Part shown: one piece after another, positions 19,205 through 26,706 of the stretch
How positions within the stretch are numbered: the stretch's first letter is position 1
Layout: each line of letters starts with the position of its first letter
Assembly (NCBI RefSeq): GCF_003052605.1
Contig: NZ_QASO01000108.1
Location: 1 to 64,000, forward strand
Length of the DNA stretch: 64,000 nucleotides
Source of the DNA: Ectopseudomonas oleovorans
Lineage (GTDB): Bacteria; Pseudomonadota; Gammaproteobacteria; Pseudomonadales; Pseudomonadaceae
Reading direction: 5' to 3'
Made by a program: the position numbers and the translations under genes
The notes under the pieces: generated by a model
The model's database searches: none
What the model was told of the DNA's origin: nothing
Seen by the model: the letters and a program-made list of their open reading frames with translations, nothing else

Positions 19205-20644
19205 ATGTTGCGCAGACTTTCCCTGGCAATCGCCGTGGCCGTCGCTTCGGTGGGCTTGGTTCAGGCCGCAGAGGCCCCGCTGTCCAGCAAGACCGACTTG
19301 GTCACCGTGTATCAGGACGCGGCGAAGAACAACGCGGATATCGCTGCCGCTCGCGCCGATTATCAGGCTCGCCGTGAAGTGGTGCCGCAAGCACGTGCCG
19401 GCCTGCTGCCCAACCTGTCCGCGGGCGCCAACTACGGCGATACGCGCACCGAAATAGATTCGCCCAGCGCCACTGTCTCGCGTAGCGGTCTGGTCTATCA
19501 GGCCAACCTCAGCCAGCCGCTGTTCCGTGCCGACCGCTGGTTCCAACTGCAGGCGGCTGAGGCCACCAGCGAGCAGGCTGCGCTGGAATTGTCTGCCACC
19601 GAACAGAACCTGATCCTGCAGAGCGCCGAAACCTATTTCGCTGTGCTGCGCGCCCAGGACAGCCTGGCCTCGACCAGGGCCGAAGAGGCGGCCTTCAAGC
19701 GTCAGTTGGATCAGGCCAACGAGCGCTTCGACGTCGGCCTGTCCGACAAGACCGATGTGCTCGAAGCGCAGGCCGGTTTCGATACCGCCCGTGCCAATCG
19801 CCTGCTCGCCGAGCGCGCGGTAGATGATGCCTTCGAAGCGCTGGTGACCCTGACCAACCGCGATTACGTGGCGGTCGAAGGGATCGTGCACAGCCTGCCA
19901 GTGCTGGCGCCAACGCCGAACGATGCCAAGTCCTGGGTCGATACGGCGGCGGCGCAGAACCTCAACCTGCAGGCCAGTTTGTATGCGGTGACGGCTGCCG
20001 AAGAGAACCTGCGGCAGCGCAAGGCCGGCCATGCGCCGACCCTGGATGCCGTGGCCAGTTACCAGCAGGGCGACAACGACAGCCTGGGCTTTACCAACAG
20101 TGCGGCGACTGGGCGTCCCTTCAGTGGCGACGTTTCACAGCGTTCCATCGGTCTGCAACTGAACATTCCGATCTACAGCGGTGGCCTGACCAGCTCGCAG
20201 GTACGCGAGGCCTACCAGCGCCTGGGGCAGACTGAGCAACTGCGCGAGAGCCTGCGCCGCCAGGTGGTGCAGAACACCCGCAACCTGTTCCGTGCGGTGA
20301 ATACCGACGTGGAAACCGTGCAGGCGCGTCGCCAGTCGATCATCTCCAACCAGAGCGCGCTGGAGGCCACCGAGATCGGCTATCAGGTCGGTACCCGCAA
20401 CATCGTCGACGTGCTCGACGCCCAGCGTCAGCTGTACAGCGCCGTGCGTAATTACAACGACGCGCGTTACGACTACATCCTCAACAACCTGCGCCTGAAG
20501 CAGGCAGCCGGCACCTTGAGCCCGGCTGATCTGGAAGCGCTGGGTAGCTTCCTCAAGCCGGACTACAACCCGGACAAGGACTTCCTGCCGCTGGATCTGG
20601 CCTCGGCCGCCGAAGCGCGCTTGCAGAACAATCAGGATTTCTGA
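19205..20644 (+). CDS. opmH: TolC-family outer-membrane channel (OpmH type)
   Basis: 479 residues with a signal peptide (LAIAVAVASVGLVQAAEA). Two homologous TolC/OEP repeats are visible: the first with DLVTVYQDAAKNNADIAAAR and PQARAGLLPNLSAG, the second with ERFDVGLSDKTDVLEAQAGF and its later equivalent GYQVGTRNIVDVLDAQRQLY. As a trimer it forms the outer-membrane duct and periplasmic tunnel for type I secretion and multidrug efflux. It stands alone, without pump genes, as E. coli tolC does, and is followed by a clear intrinsic terminator. Position beside thiC/nudF/parE matches opmH of P. aeruginosa (from memory). Confidence 0.9.
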   Translation: MLRRLSLAIAVAVASVGLVQAAEAPLSSKTDLVTVYQDAAKNNADIAAARADYQARREVVPQARAGLLPNLSAGANYGDTRTEIDSPSATVSRSGLVYQANLSQPLFRADRWFQLQAAEATSEQAALELSATEQNLILQSAETYFAVLRAQDSLASTRAEEAAFKRQLDQANERFDVGLSDKTDVLEAQAGFDTARANRLLAERAVDDAFEALVTLTNRDYVAVEGIVHSLPVLAPTPNDAKSWVDTAAAQNLNLQASLYAVTAAEENLRQRKAGHAPTLDAVASYQQGDNDSLGFTNSAATGRPFSGDVSQRSIGLQLNIPIYSGGLTSSQVREAYQRLGQTEQLRESLRRQVVQNTRNLFRAVNTDVETVQARRQSIISNQSALEATEIGYQVGTRNIVDVLDAQRQLYSAVRNYNDARYDYILNNLRLKQAAGTLSPADLEALGSFLKPDYNPDKDFLPLDLASAAEARLQNNQDF

Positions 20645-20660
20645 GCCAGGCGCAGAGACG

Positions 20661-20692
20661 AAAAGCCCGACGCGAGTCGGGCTTTTGTTTTT
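20661..20692 (+). terminator. Intrinsic terminator after the tolC-type gene
   Basis: Stem GCCCGAC/GTCGGGC (20665-20671, 20676-20682) with a GCGA loop, flanked by AAAA and TTTTGTTTTT. A strong Rho-independent terminator 17 bp after the stop. Confidence 0.92.
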
Positions 20693-20718
20693 AAGCGCGG
20701 TGGCGTAACAGGCTGAGC

Positions 20719-20798
20719 GTAGGGTGGAGCGGGCAGCGAACCGCTTCAGCCCACCAACAGTGGCCGCTCTAGATGTGGTGGGCTGAATCCCACCCTAC
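20719..20798. repeat. Inverted repeat GTAGGGTGG ... CCACCCTAC
   Basis: Perfect 9-bp arms at 20719-20727 and 20790-20798 enclose a GC-rich core in which AGCCCACC and GGTGGGCT also pair. It is an extragenic REP-like element of the kind that begins with GTAG in Pseudomonas. Confidence 0.7.
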
Positions 20799-20819
20799 CC
20801 GCCCTGATGATTGCCAGCC

Positions 20820-20894
20820 GTAGCCCAATGAGATGGACTCCGGGGATTATCAAACGGCGTGATGCTTGTCCCGGATTGCATCTCATTGGGCTAC
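20820..20894. repeat. Inverted repeat with 16-bp perfect arms, overlapping the waaA stop
   Basis: GTAGCCCAATGAGATG (20820-20835) and its exact complement at 20879-20894 enclose 43 bp. The right arm ends CTAC, and its CTA at 20891-20893 is the TAG stop of waaA on the minus strand. Confidence 0.85.
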
Positions 20895-22156
20895 AGAAGA
20901 CGCTGCAAACCCTCCAGCAAGCGCTGCAGCGCGCCCTGGTTGGCCTTGAGCACGCTCAGGCCCGCCTGGCTCATGCGCTGCATCTCGCTCGGTTCATTCA
21001 GCAGCGCCGCAACCTTGTCCGCCAACTGCATGGCGTTTTCCACTTCGCTTAGGGCGCCGGCTTCACGCAACTGCGCGGCGATTTCCAGGAAGTTGAACAG
21101 GTGCGGGCCGCTCAGCACCGGCTTGCCCAGTGCTGCCGGCTCCAGCAGATTATGGCCGCCGTTGGCCACCAGGCTGCCGCCGACGAAGGCGATATCCGCC
21201 AGCGCGTAGAGAAACAGCAGCTCACCCATGGTGTCGCCCAGCAGCACCTGGTCGCTGGCTTGCACGGCTTCAGCCGTGGAGCGGCGGCGAGTGGTCAGCC
21301 TTTCACTGATGCACAGCTCATGGACCGAGTTGAAGCGTTCAGGGTGACGTGGCACCAGAATCAGCAGTGCATCCGGCTGCGTCTTCAGCAACTGGCGATG
21401 GGCGGCGAGGACGATTTCGTCTTCGCCCGAGTGGGTGCTGGCAGCGATCCACACCGGTCGTTGCTCGGCCTGCCACTGGCGGCGCAGCTCGATGGCGCGT
21501 TGCAGCAGTTCGGCATCTATCTTCAGATCGAACTTGATCGAGCCGGTCACTTCCACGCACTCGGGGCGTGCGCCCAAGGTCAGAAAACGCTGTGCCTCGG
21601 TCTGGGTCTGCACGGCGATCAGCGACAGTTCGGCAAGCATCGGTGCGGTGAGTTTGCCAAAGCGCGCATAGCCGCGTGCCGAGCGCTCGGAAAGGCGCGC
21701 ATTGGCCAGGGCCACCGGGATACCGCGCTTGGCGCATTGGTGGATGTGGTTCGGCCATAGCTCGGTTTCCATCACCACGGCCAGGCGCGGTTGCACACGG
21801 TTGAGAAAACGCGCGGCAGCCCAGGGCAGGTCATAGGGTAGGTAGCAGTGCTGCACGCTTTCACCGAACAGCGCCTGGATGCGCTCGGAGCCGGTCGGCG
21901 TCATGCAGGTGACGGTGATCGGCAGTTCGGGATGGCGTGCCTGCAGCGCGCGGATCATCGGCGCGGCGGCAATGCTTTCCCCGACCGATACCGCGTGTAC
22001 CCAGATGCCGCCCGGTTTCATTGCTGGCAGGCCGAGGGAGAAGCGTTCATTGATACGCCGCGCGTAAGCCGGCGCCTTGCGTGCGCGCAGGGCCAGACGC
22101 AGGGCAATCAGGGGCAGGGCCAGGTGCAGCAGCAGGGTGTAGAGGAGTCTGTTCAT
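20891..22156 (-). CDS. waaA: Kdo transferase WaaA
   Basis: 421 residues. One N-terminal membrane anchor (LLYTLLLHLALPLIALRLAL) is followed by a GT-B fold. The N-lobe has GGIWVHAVSVGESIAAAP with the catalytic glutamate and METELWPNHI; the C-lobe has IAASTHSGEDEIVLAAH and FVGGSLVANGGHNLLEPAA. It adds Kdo to lipid IVA, the first step of LPS core assembly, on the cytoplasmic face of the inner membrane. Its TAG stop codon lies in the arm of an inverted repeat (20879-20894). Confidence 0.95.
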   Translation of the reverse strand: MNRLLYTLLLHLALPLIALRLALRARKAPAYARRINERFSLGLPAMKPGGIWVHAVSVGESIAAAPMIRALQARHPELPITVTCMTPTGSERIQALFGESVQHCYLPYDLPWAAARFLNRVQPRLAVVMETELWPNHIHQCAKRGIPVALANARLSERSARGYARFGKLTAPMLAELSLIAVQTQTEAQRFLTLGARPECVEVTGSIKFDLKIDAELLQRAIELRRQWQAEQRPVWIAASTHSGEDEIVLAAHRQLLKTQPDALLILVPRHPERFNSVHELCISERLTTRRRSTAEAVQASDQVLLGDTMGELLFLYALADIAFVGGSLVANGGHNLLEPAALGKPVLSGPHLFNFLEIAAQLREAGALSEVENAMQLADKVAALLNEPSEMQRMSQAGLSVLKANQGALQRLLEGLQRLL

Positions 22157-22199
22157 GGGGGCGCAGCTTATCGCCGCCGGTCATCCTCTGGAAGCGTGA

Positions 22200-23087
22200 T
22201 CATGCCTGCGGGCGCAGCAGTTCACGCGCCAGGCAGTCGGCCAGCCAGTTGGCAGCAGGACCGAGCGCACCGTCGCGACGGCAGACCAGCTCCACTACCA
22301 GTGGTAGTGGCGCCCAGTCGCTGCGCAGTTCCTGCAGGTGACCCTGGTAGGTCGGGTACTGCGCTACGTGGCGTGGCAGCCAGGCCCAGCCAACGCCACG
22401 TATCACCAACTCGGCCATGACGTAGAAGCTGTCGGCGCGCCACACCAGCGGACTGATCTGCTCGCCACCGGGGTAGTGGCTGTCCTGCGGTGTCATCAGC
22501 AGTTGGCGGTGTTCGGCCAGGTCGCGACGTTCCACGCTGTCGAGCTCGGCCAGCGGGTGGTGCGGGCTGCACACCGTGACCATCTCGATGGTGCCCAGGC
22601 GCTGGCTTTCCAGTGCGCGTGGCATCTGTTCGTGATGAAACAGCAGGCCAAGATCGGCCTGATGCTGCAGCAGCTTGCGCGCCACGTCGCCCTGGGCGCC
22701 GCTGGAAAGCTGCACTTCAAGCAGGGGGAAGGCAGCCGCCAGTGCTTCCAGGCTGGCCAGCACTGGCTGATAGGGCATGGCCTCATCCTGCGCCAGGCTC
22801 AGGCGTGCCTCCTCGCCGCGTGCCAGGCCCAGTGCGCGACCATCCAGGCGCTCGCACTGCTGCAACACGCTGCGGGCCTGCTCCAGCAGCGCCGCGCCTG
22901 CCTCGGTCAGCTGTGGCTGGCGACCGCTGTTGCGTTCGAAGAGGGTGACGCCGAGATCGCTTTCGAGCAGGGCGATGGCGGTGCTGACCGCCGATTGCGC
23001 GCGTCCGGTTTGCCGAGCTGCAGCAGAAAAGGATCGGCTCTCAGCGGTACGGACGAACAGTTGCAGTTGATCGAGATTCCAGTTCAT
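22200..23087 (-). CDS. LysR-family transcriptional regulator
   Basis: 295 residues. The winged helix-turn-helix is at residues 4-62 (LDQLQLFVRTAESRSFSAAA, then SAVSTAIALLESDLGVTLFE); the rest is the periplasmic-binding-like effector domain. The gene is divergent from emrE, and a palindromic LysR box lies 6 bp upstream of its start codon (23093-23115), so it probably represses itself and controls emrE. The inducer cannot be inferred. The same LysR-emrE arrangement occurs in P. aeruginosa (from memory). Confidence 0.85.
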   Translation of the reverse strand: MNWNLDQLQLFVRTAESRSFSAAARQTGRAQSAVSTAIALLESDLGVTLFERNSGRQPQLTEAGAALLEQARSVLQQCERLDGRALGLARGEEARLSLAQDEAMPYQPVLASLEALAAAFPLLEVQLSSGAQGDVARKLLQHQADLGLLFHHEQMPRALESQRLGTIEMVTVCSPHHPLAELDSVERRDLAEHRQLLMTPQDSHYPGGEQISPLVWRADSFYVMAELVIRGVGWAWLPRHVAQYPTYQGHLQELRSDWAPLPLVVELVCRRDGALGPAANWLADCLARELLRPQA

Positions 23088-23092
23088 GGCTG

Positions 23093-23115
23093 ACCTATCT
23101 CAAATACAGATAGGT
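23093..23115. promoter_or_regulatory. LysR-type operator in the lysR-emrE gap
   Basis: ACCTATCT-N7-AGATAGGT, a perfect 8-bp dyad. It contains ATC-N9-GAT, within the T-N11-A consensus of LysR recognition sites. It is placed 6 bp from the regulator's start codon and about 52 bp upstream of the predicted emrE transcription start. Confidence 0.75.
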
Positions 23116-23176
23116 AATGACTTTATCCCATCATGGAAGAACTTAGAATTGCGCTCATCTTTCAGGAGTCGCCATC

Positions 23177-23509
23177 ATGCCCGGATATCTCTATCTCGCC
23201 ATTGCCATCGCGGCCGAAGTGGTTGCCACCACCTCGATGAAGGCTATCGACGGCTTCAACAAACCCTTGCCGTTGTTGCTGGTGATCGGCGGTTACGCGA
23301 TCGCTTTCTGGATGCTGATTCTGGTGGTGCGTACCATCCCGGTGGGCATCGCCTACGCCATCTGGGCGGGGTTGGGCATCGTCCTGGTGAGCATCGCGGC
23401 GATGTTCATCTATCAGCAGAAACTCGATTTGCCGGCCGTGCTTGGCATGGGCCTGATCGTCAGTGGCGTGGTGGTGATCCAGTTGTTTTCCAGTTCCACC
23501 GGCCATTGA
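23177..23509 (+). CDS. emrE: Small multidrug resistance transporter EmrE
   Basis: 110 residues with four transmembrane helices. The essential glutamate of helix 1 is Glu14 (IAIAAEVVATTSMK), and GIAYAIWAGLGIV in helix 3 with its tryptophan is the SMR signature. The dual-topology dimer exchanges protons for quaternary ammonium compounds and other lipophilic cations. AGGAG stands 9 bp before the ATG. A TAGAAT at 23144-23149 may be its -10 with a poor -35, which would fit activation by the divergent LysR protein. Guanidinium-type SMR members are an alternative, but the sequence resembles EmrE. Confidence 0.92.
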   Translation: MPGYLYLAIAIAAEVVATTSMKAIDGFNKPLPLLLVIGGYAIAFWMLILVVRTIPVGIAYAIWAGLGIVLVSIAAMFIYQQKLDLPAVLGMGLIVSGVVVIQLFSSSTGH

Positions 23510-23605
23510 AGCGGGGCGTCAGGGTTACGTTTGCGTCCTGAAGCTTGCCGCGTGTAGCGGCCCCGAGGGTTATACTGCGCGCCTGTTTTTCTGCGAGGCG
23601 CGTTC

Positions 23606-24781
23606 ATGTCCCAAGCTCTCAGCACCGATGTCCTGATCGTCGGCGGCGGTATTGCCGGCCTCTGGCTCAATGCGCGCCTGCGTCAGCAGGGCTTCGCCAC
23701 CGTTCTGGTGGAGCGCGGCAGCCTGGGCGGTGGGCAGAGCCTGAAGTCACAGGGCATCATCCATGGCGGCGCCAAATACGCCCTGCATGGCGCGCTGACC
23801 GGTGCCTCCGAGGCCATAGCCGACATGCCGCGCCGCTGGCGCGAGGCGCTGGCCGGAAACGGCGAGCTGGATCTGTCCGGCGTACGCATTCTCTCCGACG
23901 CGCATTACCTGTGGTCCCCTGGCACCCTGGCCGGTAACCTCACCAGCTTCTTCGCCAGCAAGGCGGTGCGTGGCCGCGTCGATCAGGTCAAGGGCGAGCA
24001 ATTGCCGCCTGCACTGCAGCATCCGAAATTCAAGGGCAAGGTCTATCGCCTGGCCGAGCTGGTGCTCGATGTACCGAGCCTGATCGCACGCCTGGCTGAG
24101 CTCGCCGGTGATAGCCTGCTGGCCGCCGAGCGTATCGAACCGCTGCAGGAGAACGATGAGCTGTGCGGGCTGATCGTCGATGGTCGCGAGATTCGTGCGC
24201 AGCGCGTGGTGTTCAGCGCGGGGGCCGGCAATGCCGACCTGCTCGCCGCACTGGGTGTCGAGCAGCCCGCGCAGCAGTTGCGCCCGCTGCATATGGTGCT
24301 GGCCAAGGGGCCGGCGCTGAAACCCTTGTACGCCCATTGCCTTGGTGGCGGGCCTAAGCCTCGGGTTACCGTGACCACCCATCCGGCGGCCGATGGCCAA
24401 TGGGTCTGGTACCTCGGCGGCGATCTGGCCGAAGCCGATGGCGTCGCCCGCGACGAGGCGGCGCAGATTGAGGCCGCGAAAAAGGAGATGGCTTCGCTGC
24501 TGCCCTGGGTCGACCAGAGTCAGACGCGCTGGGCCACATTGCGCGTCGATCGCGCCGAACCCGCGCAGTCGGGTCTGGTGCGCCCTGATAACGCGTTTTT
24601 GGCCGAGCAACAGCGTCTGCTGGTGGGCTGGCCGACCAAACTGGCGCTGGCGCCGGACTTCGCCGACCGCGTACTGGCCACGCTGCAGCGGGATAAGGTG
24701 CAACCGGCTGGCCATGCGCCGTTGCCTGAGCTGCCGCGCCCTGCGTTGGGCCAGCCGGTATGGGAGGCTTTGCTGCCATGA
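23606..24781 (+). CDS. FAD-dependent oxidoreductase (DAO family)
   Basis: 391 residues. The N-terminal Rossmann motif is DVLIVGGGIAGLWLNARL, followed by VLVERGSLGGGQSLKSQG and IIHGGAKYA, typical of glycerol-3-phosphate dehydrogenase/DAO-type flavoproteins. A second conserved glycine region is near VVFSAGAGNADLL. The substrate is not evident. The stop overlaps the start of the aldo/keto reductase as ATGA, so the two are co-translated and may act in one route. Confidence 0.8.
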   Translation: MSQALSTDVLIVGGGIAGLWLNARLRQQGFATVLVERGSLGGGQSLKSQGIIHGGAKYALHGALTGASEAIADMPRRWREALAGNGELDLSGVRILSDAHYLWSPGTLAGNLTSFFASKAVRGRVDQVKGEQLPPALQHPKFKGKVYRLAELVLDVPSLIARLAELAGDSLLAAERIEPLQENDELCGLIVDGREIRAQRVVFSAGAGNADLLAALGVEQPAQQLRPLHMVLAKGPALKPLYAHCLGGGPKPRVTVTTHPAADGQWVWYLGGDLAEADGVARDEAAQIEAAKKEMASLLPWVDQSQTRWATLRVDRAEPAQSGLVRPDNAFLAEQQRLLVGWPTKLALAPDFADRVLATLQRDKVQPAGHAPLPELPRPALGQPVWEALLP

Positions 24782-25587
24782 GCACTCTGCACGATCTGCA
24801 TCGCCCGCTGGGCTCCACCGGCTTGCGGGTTTCGCCGCTGGGCCTGGGTACGGTCAAGCTGGGGCGCGACCAGGGCGTCAAGTATCCCAACGGCTTCACC
24901 ATTCCCGACGATGCGCAGGCGCGGGCCTTGCTGCAGCAGGCGCGCGAGCTGGGTATCAACCTGATCGATACCGCGCCGGCCTACGGTATCAGCGAGCAAC
25001 GCCTTGGCCCGCTGTTGCGTGGCCAGCGTGATGAGTGGGTGATCGTCAGCAAGAGCGGCGAGGAGTTCGAGCAGGGCCGATCGCACTTCGATTTCTCCCC
25101 CGCACATACTCGCTTTTCGGTCGAGCGCAGCCTCAAGCGCCTGGAGACCGATCGTATCGATCTGCTGCTGGTGCACTCCGACGGCAACGATCTTGCCGTG
25201 CTGCGCGAGACAGGTGTGTACGAGACGCTGGCCGAGCTCAAGCGCGAGGGCAAGATTCTCGGCTACGGGATTTCCGGCAAGACCGTCGAGGGTGGGCTGC
25301 TGGCGCTGGAACAAGGCGACTGCGCCATGGTCACCTATAACCTCAGTGAGCAGGGCGAGAAGCCGGTATTGGACTACGCTGCCAGTCATGCCAAGGGCAT
25401 CCTGATCAAGAAGGCGCTGGCCAGCGGGCATGCCTGCCTGGCCGAGGGTGTCGACCCGGTGCGCGCCAGCTTCGAGCTGATCTTCGCGCATCCGGGCGTC
25501 AGCAGCGCCATCGTCGGCACCATCACGCCCGCGCACCTGGCGGCCAATGTCGCGACTGTGGCGGCGGTTTTACAGGGCATCCGCTAA
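24778..25587 (+). CDS. Aldo/keto reductase
   Basis: 269 residues from ATG 24778 (the frame is open 18 bp further up, but the ATGA overlap fixes the start). A TIM-barrel AKR: GSTGLRVSPLGLGTVKLG, INLIDTAPAYGISEQRLG with Asp and Tyr of the catalytic tetrad, and WVIVSKSGEEF with the lysine. The C-terminus ends in AIVGTITPAHLAANV, the NADPH-binding segment. Function unknown; coupled to the flavoprotein just upstream. Confidence 0.85.
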   Translation: MSTLHDLHRPLGSTGLRVSPLGLGTVKLGRDQGVKYPNGFTIPDDAQARALLQQARELGINLIDTAPAYGISEQRLGPLLRGQRDEWVIVSKSGEEFEQGRSHFDFSPAHTRFSVERSLKRLETDRIDLLLVHSDGNDLAVLRETGVYETLAELKREGKILGYGISGKTVEGGLLALEQGDCAMVTYNLSEQGEKPVLDYAASHAKGILIKKALASGHACLAEGVDPVRASFELIFAHPGVSSAIVGTITPAHLAANVATVAAVLQGIR

Positions 25588-25732
25588 GGTCCCCGGTCAC
25601 GTCCTCTTACAGCCTTGGGTTGTGCTGGGCGGTCGGCTTGGGGCAGCCTTGAGCGGTTTTCGCTTCAACCTGACCCTCGCGTGAACGCTGGCTGCCGAGC
25701 CGTCTCACGCCCAGTTGGAACAAGGAGTCGAG

Positions 25733-26641
25733 ATGCCGCGTACGCTGATCCGCAAGGACCCGAGTAACTTCAAGACCCTGCCGCTGTTCGTCGAAGCCGG
25801 CCCTGATGGGCTGAGCTACCAGAGCCTCGGGCAGCCGCTGAATTTCCAGCAGATGCTCGAACGCCGCCGCCCGGTCGAGGTGGCGGACAGCTCACGGTTT
25901 TCCGTCGAGCTGGCCAACCTCGGAGTTTCGGTGCGTCTGACCCTGCGCCTGCATGGCCGTGACTACTGGTTGCTGGTGCGCCAGCGGCGGCCGGATCGTG
26001 GTGATACCGTGCTCAAGCTGATTTCCGGCTATGTGCCGGCGCACGAGTTGAATCTGCCGCTGCTTACCGCGGTTCAGGAAGTAGCCGAGGAATGCCTGCT
26101 GGAGTGTGCCGATGGCTGGCTGGGCGGGCGTTTCTCCGATACCTGGTTGCCCACGCCCTATCAGGGCGCGCTGCGTTATCGCGAGTCGAGTCACTTTCGC
26201 CTCAGCCCGCTGTCCGGCGCTGCGCGGCCCGTGCAGTGCGGCAACCTGACCTTGCTCGAGCGCCCGCGCGCCTATGTGCATCTGCCTACGGCATCCTTGC
26301 AGCTGGTCTACGACCTGAGCCTGGAGCTGCCGCGAGATGCCCGTCAGCTGAGTCTGTTCCACGTCGATGAATGTTTGGAAGACGGCCGCCTGGTGGCGCG
26401 TCTGGAGCGTCGCCGGCCGGACATCTATCTGCTGGCATTGCAGCGCGGCGTGCCCAGCGGTGGGCTGTTCACCCTACGCAAGGGCGAGTTGCTGCCTGCC
26501 AGCACCCGAGGGGTGTGGCTGTCGGAGAGCTTTGCCGAACAGGATGGCTGGCTGGTACGTGACGAGCGGATTCGCTGGAAGGACTGGCTGCAGCGCTACG
26601 GTGTGAAACCCCCGCAGCGGCGAGCATTGGCCAGCGCGTAG
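25733..26641 (+). CDS. Conserved protein with a degenerate Nudix box
   Basis: 302 residues from ATG 25733, chosen because AAGGAG lies 7 bp upstream. I recall relatives being labelled 'metal ABC transporter ATPase', but no Walker A, signature or Walker B motif is present. Residues 99-123 read like a Nudix box: G99-x5-E105-x9-Q115-E116-V-A-E119-E120-C, keeping the metal-binding glutamates but with Gln for Arg and a spacing of nine instead of seven. It is preceded by beta-strand-like sequence (RDYWLLVRQRRPDRGDTVL), as in Nudix folds. No signal peptide. The TAG stop falls inside an inverted repeat. The function is unknown. Confidence 0.6.
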   Translation: MPRTLIRKDPSNFKTLPLFVEAGPDGLSYQSLGQPLNFQQMLERRRPVEVADSSRFSVELANLGVSVRLTLRLHGRDYWLLVRQRRPDRGDTVLKLISGYVPAHELNLPLLTAVQEVAEECLLECADGWLGGRFSDTWLPTPYQGALRYRESSHFRLSPLSGAARPVQCGNLTLLERPRAYVHLPTASLQLVYDLSLELPRDARQLSLFHVDECLEDGRLVARLERRRPDIYLLALQRGVPSGGLFTLRKGELLPASTRGVWLSESFAEQDGWLVRDERIRWKDWLQRYGVKPPQRRALASA

Positions 26642-26690
26642 GGCGGGTGTAACCCGCCGTTGGCCGTCTGGCGGGTTACACGCGCCCTAC
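26638..26690. repeat. REP-like inverted repeat with 21-bp arms, overlapping a stop codon
   Basis: Arms at 26638-26658 and 26670-26690, beginning GTAGGGCGGGTGTAACCCGCC, match at 20 of 21 positions around an 11-bp loop. The TAG at 26639-26641 is the stop of the upstream gene. Confidence 0.85.
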
Positions 26691-26706
26691 ATGGGCTGCG
26701 CCGCTT

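Noticed and set aside
20645..20900. The repeats after the tolC-type gene as a CRISPR array
   Set aside because: They are inverted, differ in sequence from one another, and show no direct repeat-spacer periodicity.
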